A program made the position numbers and the translations under genes. A stretch of DNA of 64,000 nucleotides from Parietichytrium sp. I65-24A (Eukaryota > Sar > Bigyra > Thraustochytrida > Thraustochytriidae): NCBI GenBank assembly GCA_012862575.1, contig BLSF01000025.1, forward strand, positions 310,001-374,000, in the 5' to 3' direction. Below are positions 21,364-31,390 of this stretch, piece by piece. A model generated the notes under the pieces. It was not told the DNA's origin. It saw only the letters and a list, made by a program, of their open reading frames with translations, and ran no database searches. The stretch's first letter is position 1; each line of letters opens with the position of its first letter.

Positions 21364-23046
21364 CGTAAAGCACCGTATCAACCCTCTCTGCTCGTCTGTC
21401 AAGCTGCACAATCAACCTGACTCGAGTTGATTGACTGCTTGCGGCTGAAGGCACACACAAGTTTCCAGTTGCGTGTTTGCTGTGGCAACTCGAATGCTGG
21501 GCTTTTGTCTCCCCTTTTTCTGTCGGATCTGTTTCCACTCACTCGAGCTTTCCGAAAAGTGTCGGAGAGCCCTCCTGGTCTTATCTACCAGCAAAGTACG
21601 TGCTTTCGGATGTCAACAGCTATCTGTTGTACCTTTTTCGACACTTGTCTCAAGTCACCGACTAGAAACTGCCTTTTGTATTCGCCTGGCAATGTGACTG
21701 ACTAGCTTTCCGGGTATTTCCAAGATAGAGGGACACGCGAACGCACTGGCACATCAACAACATTGTGCTTTCCTTTTTCTTTCGTCCCATTCGAACTCTC
21801 GCGATCGGATCTACCGTCTCCAAGTGATGTTGACGGGATCACTTTTCGCTCATTTTCCTGTCCTTTAGTCGAGTCTTACCATGCACTACCCATGCACTTC
21901 CGAAAAAAAAAATGAACTTCTATTACTTCTATCAAGAGAAACAACTCCAGCTGCTCGTTACTGCCTACCAGCTCCCCACCTTCAATCCCACCATAGCGCT
22001 CAGCAATAGTCCTGTCAACAACGACTTGGATGCAAGCCCCTACGACTTTTCATTATTCTTGATTCGTTTCCTCTTCTGCCTTCGGATAGCCCGGATTTGG
22101 GACTTGAAAAGTGGTATTTGGATGCCAGTGCTCAACTATCCGTTGGGACATTTGTAGCGACGTCTTCGTACGGATTCAGAAAACAAAGTCTCACAGAATC
22201 CTTGTAGATTGTGTGCTACATTCATATCAGCATTTCTTTATTGGTGTCAGGCGGGGTTCTCCAGCTATGTTATCCGTTGGAGAAAGTGGGCTTCTTAGCG
22301 CTTGGCTTAGCCCAAATGTGCGTTGATTAAGTCGTTCGAGGGATCGAGCATTCCATGAAATCGGAAATACGAATGAGAGCTCTATCAATTCTAGAGCGAG
22401 AAGTGCACAAGCAACTCTGAAAAAAAGTAGAGAACGAGAGTTTTAGACGAGACCCACTGGCAAGGTACAAACGACTTCCGATGCTATCTCCGACAAGGGA
22501 AGACCACGTCATCGATGTCGGGCCAGAGCCACACTTTTTTTCTTTTTCTGGAAGCAGCTAATGTGGTCGAGGAGCGGAACAGATGTGTGTCCAAAGCCAA
22601 CAGGTGGATTGATCCAGCCAAGCGGAGGATTATTCGTTGAATGGAGAACTAATAGTCCGATACCTTCGCTTCGAGTTGTCTTGCTTTTCAATTGCACCAT
22701 GGTGCGTACTAATGCAACTCTCGTGCTGGTGTCGAATCCTGAATTTTGGATTCTGGATTTTGGACTAGGTTGCCTTGGATATGCATGGCACGTGCCCTCA
22801 ATCAGAGCTGTTGCGGATTTGGTCAATGCCTTGGTCGATATCCTTCCTTATGCGTACCCATACGTACATAAGAGCAAAGCTTGAAGCCAAGTTTCTCTCT
22901 GTTCATTGTTCGTGCCCAACAAGGCGCGGAGATGTACGTGAATCCTTCTTTTTCCGCCTGGTTGCTTTCTGGAATGCGTCCACGGCGCTGCTTCAACAAA
23001 TACTTCCCCGCACAGTTGCGGGTTTGACTCCGGCTCGGGGAGCGCC
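21364..23046. other. Divergent intergenic region between MAPK and LRR genes
   Basis: 1.7 kb between two divergently transcribed genes, so both promoters should lie here. No named motif is evident apart from pyrimidine-rich stretches near 21480-21560 and 21770-21870. Open frames of 60-110 codons overlap one another in several frames and look like chance. Confidence 0.45.
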
Positions 23047-23853
23047 ATGGAGGAGTACGACGACCTGATACGCGCGCCCGACGAGGGCGGCGTGGTAGAC
23101 TTGAGCCACCAGGCATGGGTAAATGTGGACCTTACGCTGTTCGACTGGGCAGAGACGCTCAAGTCGCTGAACCTGTCGTTCAACAAAATATTCCAGCTAC
23201 CGCCTCAAATCGGAAAGCTGACGTTCATGAGGGAACTCGATCTCACTAACAATGTTCTGGATACCTTGCCGAGCGAGATCGGCCTCTGCGTGCGTTTGAG
23301 AGTCATCAAAGCCGGAAGAAATCGAATACGGAGCTTGCCATCGTCGATCTCGGAGCTCCAACTTCTCGAAGAGCTCTACTTGGAAGAAAACTATCTTGTC
23401 CGACTGCCGGACACAATGGGAGCGCTTAAGTCGCTCCGCATTTTGCACATCCAGAGCAACAAGCTGGAGGAGATTTGTCCCGAGCTGAGTCAATGCATCT
23501 CCCTGGAGCAGGTGGAATGCTCCAATAATGTACATATTAAAAACGTCCCTCAGGACGCCTTGAGCAACACGACCTTGATGCTCTGGATTTGTTCACATAA
23601 TTACGTTCACAAAAAGGCAGTGGAAGAGTTGGAAGACGCAAACGAGGATCTGGAACTCGCTGCAGAGCTTACAGACAAACAACAAAACCAGCTGAGGGAC
23701 AAGCTAGCGGAGTTGGAGAAGCAGAATAATATTCTACTGCAAGAGCGGCCAGAGAAGTTCTTGAAGTTTTTGGCGTTTACGGACAACGTCAAGTCTCAGG
23801 TCAAGACCCGCGTGAAGACACAGTCCGAGTCCCAGACTTGCGTATTGCAATAA
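23047..23853 (+). CDS. Leucine-rich-repeat protein with C-terminal CaaX box (268 aa)
   Basis: Single exon from ATG 23047 (CGCCATGG). Residues about 38-175 carry five to six LRRs of the short Ras/SHOC2-like type (L-x-x-L-x-L-S-x-N, then I-x-x-LP), for example LKSLNLSFNKIFQLP, LDLTNN and LYLEENYLVRLP. They are followed by a coiled-coil segment of Glu/Leu/Lys at about 195-240. The chain ends Cys-Val-Leu-Gln: a CaaX box whose final Gln favours farnesylation in the known enzyme. The protein is therefore probably membrane-tethered by a lipid, with the LRRs as a binding surface, perhaps in small-GTPase signalling. The partner is unknown. Confidence 0.85.
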   Translation: MEEYDDLIRAPDEGGVVDLSHQAWVNVDLTLFDWAETLKSLNLSFNKIFQLPPQIGKLTFMRELDLTNNVLDTLPSEIGLCVRLRVIKAGRNRIRSLPSSISELQLLEELYLEENYLVRLPDTMGALKSLRILHIQSNKLEEICPELSQCISLEQVECSNNVHIKNVPQDALSNTTLMLWICSHNYVHKKAVEELEDANEDLELAAELTDKQQNQLRDKLAELEKQNNILLQERPEKFLKFLAFTDNVKSQVKTRVKTQSESQTCVLQ

Positions 23854-24375
23854 CACACGCTCGCTCTCTTTCCATTTTGTAACTGAAGCCTTCTCCTGAA
23901 CGAGAGTACAAGGGAGTTTAATATTGAACAGTACTGATTTTTAGAAAAAATTACTTTCGTCGTCACACCAACATGTCATGGGGCAGTTCATCATTCCCAT
24001 TTGGTTCCACACAAGCCACCGTCACAACTCAGCTCTCGCTGCCGATCGCTTCACAGTCAAGCAGCAAAGCAAACGAATGTCTATCGGCCATATCAGTCCG
24101 GCACCTGCAAACGCTAATGAAACATTTGAAACTCTCACACCAAACCAGCCTCTTCAAGTCACGGCTATCATAATTTTCATTCTCAACAAGAGCAATGCCA
24201 ACGCCATCTACGGAATCCCACGCACTCCAAACACGCAAAAAAAAGAAACAAACAAACAAAGAGAGAAACCGCGCACGTATACTGTCTTGGCTGCTTGGAT
24301 GAGCATTGGAATGGACACACTGGCGACTAGCTACTTATCACCAAAGTTAATAAAATCAAGCCGAATGACCTTGCT
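23854..24375. other. Convergent 3' intergenic region
   Basis: The 3' ends of the LRR gene (+) and the SETD9-like gene (-) face each other. An AATAAA-type word lies at 24348 on the plus strand, and one TCACAGTCA word at 24051. No gene was seen. Confidence 0.5.
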
Positions 24376-25491
24376 TCACTGGACCTCCTCGGACGGATTG
24401 GGTATGCCCCAGCGTCGATAGCTCTCGGCGAGGTCCACCGGGTGGTACCACTCCGGGAACTCCAGCGTGGGGTTGAACCTGTAGTCCAAGAGAAGCTCCT
24501 CACCGTCCTCGATGTCCCGTAGAGCAATGAGCACTGCGGACTGGACGTAAACAGTCTTCTCGCGCAGCATAAGCCACCAACTGGGGGTGACGCCCGAGCT
24601 GTCCTTGTAGATGGCATTGGGAATAAAATCTCTCACATTCAACGTAATGTCCGGCGCACTGACGAATTTGTCCGTAAAATCGTACGCCAGTGCCATCACA
24701 TTCGGAGTGTACCCTCGCGGCGGGTGATTAACCTTGTGCGCCACCGCGAACCAATTGGCCCTCTTGGACACGCTCCCTAGCCTCGCATTGAGCACAGTCC
24801 CATCATACCGCTGCATCGCGTGCTCGTTCCTGCGCCCGTTCTCCTCGCCAAACAGCTCCTCGTACGCATCCCGCGCCGCCTGCTCCCCTTGCGTTCCGCG
24901 CCTTCGATGAAACTCGTCCACGATGTGCTTCACCTGAAACGGCTGGTACGCCAAACCCGGGTACAGCGCCACCACCGTGCCTTTGCGCGCACCATTTCCT
25001 CGCACCACCACCCCTTGCCCCGCATTCTCCACCCCTGAAGCCTCCACTGCCGGGAAGAATCCCGCCATTCGAGTTGCCATTTCGCGAGCGTCCTCCACGC
25101 GAGCGCTCACCGCGTCCGCCTCCACATCCACATCCGCATTTCCCACGCGCACGCCGCGAACTTTGCGCAGGTCCGGCCCGAGCATTCTGCTGTCCTCTCT
25201 GTCTTCTCTGTCTTCTCTATTGTCGCTGTTCTCGGACGAGCAAGCTCGGAACAGCTGCCGCACCTGAGCGTCCACCAGAGCGTTCAGCGCGGCGGCGCCG
25301 TCCGGCGAGTCCAAAGCGCTGGAGGCAGCCGCCACCTTGGCTTCTGCATCTGCATCTGCATCTGCATCTGTGTCTGCGGCCGCCAATGGGTCGTCGCGAG
25401 AGGACAGCAGAGTATGCGCCACGCACCGGTCAACCCACTCCTGCACGTTCACAGGACGCCGGCGCCAGCGAGACAGAAGCCCGCGGAGCAT
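24376..25491 (-). CDS. SETD9: SETD9-like SET-domain protein (371 aa)
   Basis: Start ATG at 25491. The first 150 residues are Ala/Asp/Arg-rich with little order. A SET-type domain follows from about 160. Elements that match SETD9 include GTVVALYPGLAYQ, the segment YDGTVLNARLGSVSKR, the NHPPRGYTPNVMALAYDF block (equivalent of the NH-S motif that holds S-adenosylmethionine), FIPNAIY, and AVLIALRDIEDGEELLLDYR (the GEEL-x-x-DY catalytic tyrosine motif). SETD9 is a lysine-methyltransferase-like protein of poorly known substrate; activity is inferred from the retained motifs. It is the most downstream of three minus-strand genes in a row. A heptamer repeat lies directly against its start codon. Confidence 0.8.
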   Translation of the reverse strand: MLRGLLSRWRRRPVNVQEWVDRCVAHTLLSSRDDPLAAADTDADADADAEAKVAAASSALDSPDGAAALNALVDAQVRQLFRACSSENSDNREDREDREDSRMLGPDLRKVRGVRVGNADVDVEADAVSARVEDAREMATRMAGFFPAVEASGVENAGQGVVVRGNGARKGTVVALYPGLAYQPFQVKHIVDEFHRRRGTQGEQAARDAYEELFGEENGRRNEHAMQRYDGTVLNARLGSVSKRANWFAVAHKVNHPPRGYTPNVMALAYDFTDKFVSAPDITLNVRDFIPNAIYKDSSGVTPSWWLMLREKTVYVQSAVLIALRDIEDGEELLLDYRFNPTLEFPEWYHPVDLAESYRRWGIPNPSEEVQ

Positions 25492-25494
25492 TGC

Positions 25495-25588
25495 CTATTG
25501 CCTATTGTCGACTGTCTATTGTCGATTGTCGATTGTCTATTGTCTATTGTCGATTGTCGATTGTCGATTGTCGATTGTCGATTGTCCT
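25495..25588. repeat. Heptamer array (GATTGTC/TATTGTC) abutting the SETD9-like start codon
   Basis: About thirteen 7-base units of GATTGTC, TATTGTC or GACTGTC. The array begins within five bases of the start codon of the minus-strand gene, so it would form part of its 5' leader or core promoter. Confidence 0.9.
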
Positions 25589-26481
25589 TCGCCTTCTTTC
25601 GACTTGGCTTCTCCTCTCCGCGTCCGGGACCAAGTGGAGATGGGAGATGGGATGTGTGGGATGCATAGCAGATAGCCGCAGGCTAGGGACTATGCAGACT
25701 ATGCAGGCGCTGTTTCAGGTCCGAGTTGATTGTTGCGAATTTGAAAGAGTTTGAAAGAAGAACGCAAACGCGCGAGTTGGGTCGAGGTCTTGGATGACTT
25801 GGAAGGTGGAGGGTGCATGCGGTGCAGAGAGATGGGTAAATTTGTTTTTGTTTCGAAATTAAGCGGTCAGTCGAGAAGTAGGGCGTGTGAAGGCGACTCT
25901 TTTTGAACTCGTGAGGAATGGGAAATGAGAAGTGGCGGCGCGCTTCTAGATTGCATGCGGGGAGGACGGCAAAGGTGGGAGATGATGGGTTCACTGTCAA
26001 CCAGGGTTCTGGGTGATTTGCATCTCACAGTCAATCCACGTGGAAGACCTCCATCCTTTCATATCATGAGGCTCAGCGTGGAGTCGTGGGCCGCATCGAT
26101 CAGATCCTCGAGGTCTTCCCTTTCTTTCAAAGACAGTCAAGATTTATCGCAGGCTGCGAGTCGCGTACTGCTGCTTGCACTCATGCGTGAGAAATCAGGT
26201 CCCAGTGCTATCGCCATGGTGAAGACGACAAAGGTCATTTCTAAGCATCGCAAATCCCACTCTTCCCTCCATCTCGAGTCAACACGCCCGAATATGGCTG
26301 CAAGTACTCTGCTTGAGTAGGAGAGAGAGATAGAGAGACTTTATGACCATCTTTCTTTTCTTTGGAGACGCGAAGAGCGGAGAAGTGGAAAAGGAACTAT
26401 TGACTCTGTGCGAGTTCAAGCTACTTGACAAATGCTTCTTAACAAAAATCTGCGATCGACGGAGACGGAGACGGTGCGCTT
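25589..26481. other. Intergenic: SETD9-like promoter and MFS 3' region
   Basis: About 0.9 kb between two tandem minus-strand genes. It contains two TGACNGTGA-type words (25991, 26025). Open frames of about 100-130 codons here are not protein-like. No gene was seen. Confidence 0.5.
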
Positions 26482-28509
26482 TTATGAGCGAGTAGGTTGG
26501 TTCGAAACTGCACCGAGGAGCGGGGCCTGCGCGACCTCGCGAACGCCACCTCCAAACACTCTCTCAACGTCGCTGCGACCATCGTTGATATCACCTGCAA
26601 GTTGGCCTTCAGTTCCATCATCGTCATCATCGTCGTCGTCGTCGTCATCATCATCAATACCAGCAGTACGCCCAAATTCGTCCCTCCGCTCGGACTCGTT
26701 GACCGGGACAAGCGGGATCAAGAAAAACACAAACACCACTGATGCAAGCTGCAGCAAGGCAGTGATGAAAAACAAATGACCAAAACCATAGCGATCGATA
26801 CTCATGCCCCCGAGAACCGCGCTCCCACTCCAATTGAGACGAGTGATACTCTCTACGCTATTGTATTTGGCTCTCCGGGCCTTTGGCACAAAGTCCATCA
26901 AAATGGCCTTTCTCAACGGGCGCGTGCAGTGCTGTAGCGTGCTCACAAAATAGATGGGGAGCACAACGTGCAAATCTTTAGGCCCGACGTCTTTGCCGTA
27001 ATAAGCGAGCCCTGCGAGCCCGACTACGCTCAACGCACTGAGCCAAGCGCACACCTGTACCCTTCCACTGGACTTTGCCCACCGACCCGCGAACACGGAC
27101 ACCGCCGTCATAAAGATGGGCAGGGCTATATAGACGGTATTCAGGCTGATCGGCGACATGCGGAGGAGAGTTTTGAAATACAGAGGGAAGAATTTGACGC
27201 TCATTCCGCTCCCCAGGGCAGAGATCACATCGGAAGTGACGAGAAGAGCGGGGATGTGCTCCTGGCCAAAGCAGAGACATTTCGGTCCCATAAACCACGA
27301 CCCGTGGTGCTGCAACACCGGAACCGATTCACTGGATGCAACTGGAAACGCAGTGCGCGCACTCTGTCGGCCGCCCCTCTCCTCGCTGACAGCATTTTCG
27401 TACCGAGCGCGCCACATGGAGTTGCTTAGAGACTCGCGCTCCAAGCCAAGCTCTCTGAGATTGCCATTTGACGCGCTTCGCTCAGTATAGCGACCCAAAG
27501 ACCGCCGACGCTCCTCGATCCTTCCTCCCGCATTGCCTGCGTTACGTCCCATGCCCCTTCCTGTGCGCATCGGCGCATACGGGCTTGGCTGCATAGGGAC
27601 AAAGTCCTCGCCGCTTTGCTGCACCTCGAGGACTTCATCGACTAACCTCTGATATCTGGTAGAGTTCCCTCCAGGGGTGGAAGGGATGTGGTGGGATTCG
27701 CTGTCCATGCCAAGAGCCCCATCGTCGCTGACGCAGAAGAGGAGCAGGACAGGAATGATGTTGATCGAGACACCTACTGCAAACACCATCGTGAGCCGCC
27801 GCCAAGTCCAATCGTTTCCAAAATGGACAAAAAGAGCAACGCAAATCGCTGGTCCTGTCACACTAGACAGCTGCGTGAGAGCAAATCTGACAGTATTGAA
27901 TTTGCTTCGCTGGCCTGTGCGCACGCTGTCTGCAAACAGAGTGTCCAAGCTCGTGGCGGTCATTCCTTGGAAAGCTCCCATCACTCCAAGCGCGGCGGTC
28001 ATCCACCAGTACCTTCCCATACCCGCCAACGGGCTGTCATCATTGTCCCCAAGCGCCTCCGAATCCTCTTCGCCCAACACATACGAAAACCACCATGGCT
28101 CATTGTCTGAATGGGACGTTCCCACAGTGCTATTCCAGACCAAAAACTCGCTGCTAGAATATTTTGCAACGTTACCGAAGGTTTCGTATTGCTGGTGCTT
28201 GCCCGGGTCTCCGAGCAGTGTCCAGAGCAACATTGCGCATGCAAGCAGTCCCAGCAGCCCGGCAGCTTTGAGCACGCCATCTCTGCGCCATTGGTCGGCT
28301 ACAACGCCCGCCAACACAGCCGCCAGAGCCTGGGCCACGCCCTGAATCCCCTCTGCAGCACCAACCGCAGTGCTGGTGTTGGCAAGCTCTTTAAGATACA
28401 CTGATAGAATTGTAAACGCCCACACTCCACGCGAAGCGCTGGACAAGAAAGAGAACGCCAACGCTAGCCGCACATTGCGATTCCATGCAGAGCGCCGCCG
28501 GCCGCCCAT
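26482..28509 (-). CDS. Major facilitator superfamily transporter (675 aa)
   Basis: Start ATG at 28509. Twelve membrane segments in two sets of six are readable. The first set runs from LALAFSFLSSASRGVWAFTI to VSINIIPVLLLFCV. A hydrophilic central loop of about 130 residues follows (roughly 265-395, Arg/Glu/Ser-rich). The second set runs from LLVTSDVISALGSGMSVKFF to SVVFVFFLIPLVP. The basic loop between segments 2 and 3 (DQWRRDG) and ARRAKYNSVES between 10 and 11 are MFS-like. The C-terminal tail has 13 consecutive Asp. The long central loop is more than twice the usual size and may be regulatory. The substrate cannot be told; the layout resembles drug/proton antiporter-type MFS proteins. The TATA-like word at 28523 sits only 14 bases upstream. 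Confidence 0.85.
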   Translation of the reverse strand: MGGRRRSAWNRNVRLALAFSFLSSASRGVWAFTILSVYLKELANTSTAVGAAEGIQGVAQALAAVLAGVVADQWRRDGVLKAAGLLGLLACAMLLWTLLGDPGKHQQYETFGNVAKYSSSEFLVWNSTVGTSHSDNEPWWFSYVLGEEDSEALGDNDDSPLAGMGRYWWMTAALGVMGAFQGMTATSLDTLFADSVRTGQRSKFNTVRFALTQLSSVTGPAICVALFVHFGNDWTWRRLTMVFAVGVSINIIPVLLLFCVSDDGALGMDSESHHIPSTPGGNSTRYQRLVDEVLEVQQSGEDFVPMQPSPYAPMRTGRGMGRNAGNAGGRIEERRRSLGRYTERSASNGNLRELGLERESLSNSMWRARYENAVSEERGGRQSARTAFPVASSESVPVLQHHGSWFMGPKCLCFGQEHIPALLVTSDVISALGSGMSVKFFPLYFKTLLRMSPISLNTVYIALPIFMTAVSVFAGRWAKSSGRVQVCAWLSALSVVGLAGLAYYGKDVGPKDLHVVLPIYFVSTLQHCTRPLRKAILMDFVPKARRAKYNSVESITRLNWSGSAVLGGMSIDRYGFGHLFFITALLQLASVVFVFFLIPLVPVNESERRDEFGRTAGIDDDDDDDDDDDDDGTEGQLAGDINDGRSDVERVFGGGVREVAQAPLLGAVSNQPTRS

Positions 28510-28522
28510 TTCTCTGTAAAAC

Positions 28523-28532
28523 TATATATATA
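28523..28532 (-). promoter_or_regulatory. TATATATATA immediately upstream of the MFS start codon
   Basis: The TA run ends 14 bases before the ATG at 28509. If it is a working TATA box, transcription would start at or after this ATG. It may instead mark a downstream start codon, or be chance AT-rich sequence. Confidence 0.3.
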
Positions 28533-29322
28533 CTCCCCCGCGACCCGCCCACTCCACCACTCCACCACTCCACTACTCAAGGGCCCCCGACGCCACTGAG
28601 CTGCTTCTATCTTCCGCGCAGACTCTTCTATCTCCTCCAAGGTAGCGCAGCCACGAGGCAAGACCAAGTACGCTGGACTGTGAGACTGCGGGACCGGTTA
28701 GAGAGAGAGACAGACAGACAGAGAGAGAGGGAAAGACGGAGAGACGGAGATCAGGGGAAAGGCGTTGCGCGTGGGCGAAGTATTGGCCGGAAGGAGCTGC
28801 GATCTGGGCTTTGTGACCTGCGACAAGACATCTTTGGTCGCTGAGTGAGCGAGCGAATGTTAGAACTACGTGTATATCGTATGTTGAAGCGCGTTTATCG
28901 ACGACTGTGAGTACCGGTACTCACAGCCAGTACTCGTATTGATAGTGACAATAACATTGGTTGGCGGCTTGGGTGTCCGTCCAAATTTCTTCCGCCGCAC
29001 GATGCTCGCCTGCCTGCCTATCTGCCTGCCTGTCTGTCTGTCTGTCTGCATGGCAGTGCTCACAAGTCCGTTCCAAGCTCAAATTTTTAATAGCCATGAA
29101 GATGAGATGAATGAAGACTTTGCAATGTGCGTGCACACAAGCAAAACTCCTCATAAACTTACTGTATAGCGGCGTTTTACGGTTTAGGAAAAAAGAGGGG
29201 CAGAGAAATGAGAAAAGGGGTTGCCCGCAGGCAGAAAGATGATCTATCATTAGAATTCAGATGGATTGGCTGATCAAGAATAAATGATGTGTCGCAGGTC
29301 AAGGAGTTTTCGGTGAAGCAAG
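28533..29322. other. Intergenic between SF3B2 and MFS genes
   Basis: Holds a GACA/GAGA tract (28698-28745), AGTACCGGTACT-type palindromes near 28913-28935 and a CTGC/CTGT tetramer array (29007-29047). No gene was seen. Confidence 0.5.
29007..29047. repeat. Tetranucleotide array CTGC/CTGT
   Basis: About ten units: CTGC units first, then CTGT units, with one CTAT interruption. Confidence 0.85.
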
Positions 29323-31026
29323 TTAAAACTTGAAGTTGGAGTCGTCAAAGTCATCTTCGGCTGTCCCGGAGGACTGCTTGGAATTTTCTGAGGGATTGCC
29401 GGCCTTGGCTTTCTTCCGTCGTGGCTCCCCATGCTGTTCAGGGGCGACTATGTCTTCAGCTCGGTAGGTAGTGTTGCTTGCAAAAAATCCTGAGCCGACT
29501 TCTGTCTTTTCTTCACGAATGATTCTGTAGAGAGGCCGTTCGGGCTCCTCTTCCTCGAGTGAGCGTTTTCTAGCATCGGGGCCATTGCCCTGCGATTTAC
29601 CTTCTTCAGAATCTTCGATACGTTTGTCCTCAGTGCCGTCTTGGTCGTTGTCATTATCGCTCTCTGCTCCGCTGCTGGCTTGCTCTGCCACTCCGTCTTC
29701 TTCTTCGTCGTCGTCCTCTTCTTCGTCGCTTTCCATAACACCCCACAGCGTCCTATCGACGGGGGTTTCGTCTTCTTGAGACCCGCTCTTCTTACTCATT
29801 CCAAATACATCACCGTACAGGCCGCGGCCAAACTGATCCACGGGAGCATTGCCCCAACCGCCAGGGTGAAGCCCCCATGATGCCCCGGGCGGAATAGGAG
29901 CGTTGACGCCAGGTATCTTGAGCCCGGGGAAGCTTGGTGGGGGGCCGATTCGTTGCATCTGGAAGAGCCATGGCGGCGGCCCACCCTCCTCCATTTCGAG
30001 GGCCTCCATGAGCGCTGCAGAAATTTTCCCAGGGACGTAGTTCCCTGTGGTCGCCTCATTCTCTGCGCCCTCATAGTACAGTTCGCCGTGGCGCTTGAGC
30101 GGCGGCTTAGTCTGGTACTTGAAGAACGCGTCATGAAGCACCTCGTAGTCTACGTCCATCTTGCCGAGCGAGGGATTGATCCTCTCTCTCGCCCGCGTGC
30201 GCGCCTTTGCATTCGCCTCCTGCTCGGCGAGCGCAGCTCGTATCTTGTTGATTCCTGTCTGAGCAATATATTCTGGCAGCTTGTAAGACACGCGCTCTTT
30301 TCCTCTCTTGCCCTGCAAGTACTTGCGAATGTTTGCCCAGTGCCTCGGCACCTGCACGGAGTTTGGGAGCGTTTTCAGCTGCATCAGCAGCAGAGGCGCC
30401 GGCGACGCCACGTCATGCGACTCCACCAAGTCCGGCCTGGCCACAATTTGCTTGAGCTCGGCCACTGTGAAGCGCCTCAGTTGCTTCTTCTTGCGTCTGC
30501 CCACGGCGTCCTCCAACCGCAGCTCCTCTTTGTCGTCCGCTTCGGGAGCATCATTTCCCTCTTTGGCGTTTTTCTCGTCCTCGTCCGCGAGCTGTTCACC
30601 GTCGCTGCGTTCGTCGTCGCCGTCGTTGTCTAATTCGACATCTCTCGAATCCTGCAGAAGCTGCTCTTTCGCCTCACGCTTTGCCCGCTCCACGCCGCTC
30701 ACCAGCTCGCTCACCGGCGTGAACTTGCTCAAGATTTCTTGCAGCTCTGGCGCGAGCTCCATCCCCAGCTCCTCTGCCACGAGTTCTGCGTCCTGGCTTA
30801 CGCCGCCATCCTTTCGCTCTTGCTGTTGCTCCTGCTGTTGCCCGTTCTCGTTCCGGCGTTGGCCGCCATTCTTCCCACCATCTCCAACTCCATCTCCAAC
30901 ACCTGCGCTTGAGCCAACGCCATCATCCTCTGCACGATTCGCGGCTGGCTGCTCTCCATTAGCTGCACGCTGTTCGCGACGTTGTTGCCGCCGACGCTGC
31001 CGTTTCCTATCGTTTTTGGACACCAT
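29323..31026 (-). CDS. SF3B2: Splicing factor 3B subunit 2 (SAP145/Cus1) (567 aa)
   Basis: Start set at ATG 31026 (G at -3, G at +4); the frame runs further upstream only from a GTG. An Arg-rich N-terminus (NDRKRQRRRQQRREQ) and acidic low-complexity segments lead to the DUF382 core at about residue 215, starting PNSVQVPRHWANIRKYLQGK. A PSP (proline-rich) domain follows at about 335-395, with GGPPPWLFQMQRIGPPPSFP and IPPGASWGLHPGGWG. The C-terminal third is acidic then basic, ending in a disordered tail. These blocks are diagnostic of the SF3b subunit that binds p14/SF3B4 and anchors U2 snRNP at the branch point. The N-terminal SAP domain seen in animal orthologues is not evident. A working U2 system agrees with the introns found in UFC1. 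Confidence 0.95.
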   Translation of the reverse strand: MVSKNDRKRQRRRQQRREQRAANGEQPAANRAEDDGVGSSAGVGDGVGDGGKNGGQRRNENGQQQEQQQERKDGGVSQDAELVAEELGMELAPELQEILSKFTPVSELVSGVERAKREAKEQLLQDSRDVELDNDGDDERSDGEQLADEDEKNAKEGNDAPEADDKEELRLEDAVGRRKKKQLRRFTVAELKQIVARPDLVESHDVASPAPLLLMQLKTLPNSVQVPRHWANIRKYLQGKRGKERVSYKLPEYIAQTGINKIRAALAEQEANAKARTRARERINPSLGKMDVDYEVLHDAFFKYQTKPPLKRHGELYYEGAENEATTGNYVPGKISAALMEALEMEEGGPPPWLFQMQRIGPPPSFPGLKIPGVNAPIPPGASWGLHPGGWGNAPVDQFGRGLYGDVFGMSKKSGSQEDETPVDRTLWGVMESDEEEDDDEEEDGVAEQASSGAESDNDNDQDGTEDKRIEDSEEGKSQGNGPDARKRSLEEEEPERPLYRIIREEKTEVGSGFFASNTTYRAEDIVAPEQHGEPRRKKAKAGNPSENSKQSSGTAEDDFDDSNFKF

Positions 31027-31318
31027 CGCCGGCGCACAACCCAACTTCTCCCCACAGCTTTGCCACTCCGCCACTCCGCCACTCCGTCTGGCCACGGTGG
31101 CGCCAAGTCAGTCCAGCTCCGTCACTTTCGCAGAGCTTGTGTGCGAGGACGTGCGCGGAGGAGATCTGTGACTGCTGCTGCTGGTCTGTCTGTATAGTCT
31201 GTATGCACGACTATGGATAGCGGTAATCACAGTCAGTGGACTCACTTACTCACCTGTCTGTGCTCCCGTGTTCTTTTTTTAAGTGTTGCGAGAGTGGCCA
31301 GCTATCGAGATGTCGCTG

Positions 31319-31390
31319 TTTGGACATGTCTGGACATGTTTGGACATGTTTGGACGACTGGACGACTGGGTGACTGGATGACTGAACGAC
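31319..31390. repeat. TGGACATGT then GACTGGAC short tandem repeats
   Basis: Three 10-base TGGACATGTT-like units are followed by four to five 8-base GACTGGAC/GACTGGAT-like units, about 290 bases upstream of the SF3B2 start. Confidence 0.75.

Noticed and set aside
22351-22422. Short plus-strand frame MKSEIRMRALSILEREVHKQ
   Set aside because: Only about 22 codons, with no supporting context despite a helix-like look.
28521-28535. TATATATATA as proof that the MFS start lies further downstream
   Set aside because: The first membrane helix begins near residue 12 from the chosen ATG and would be truncated by a later start, so the upstream ATG was kept.
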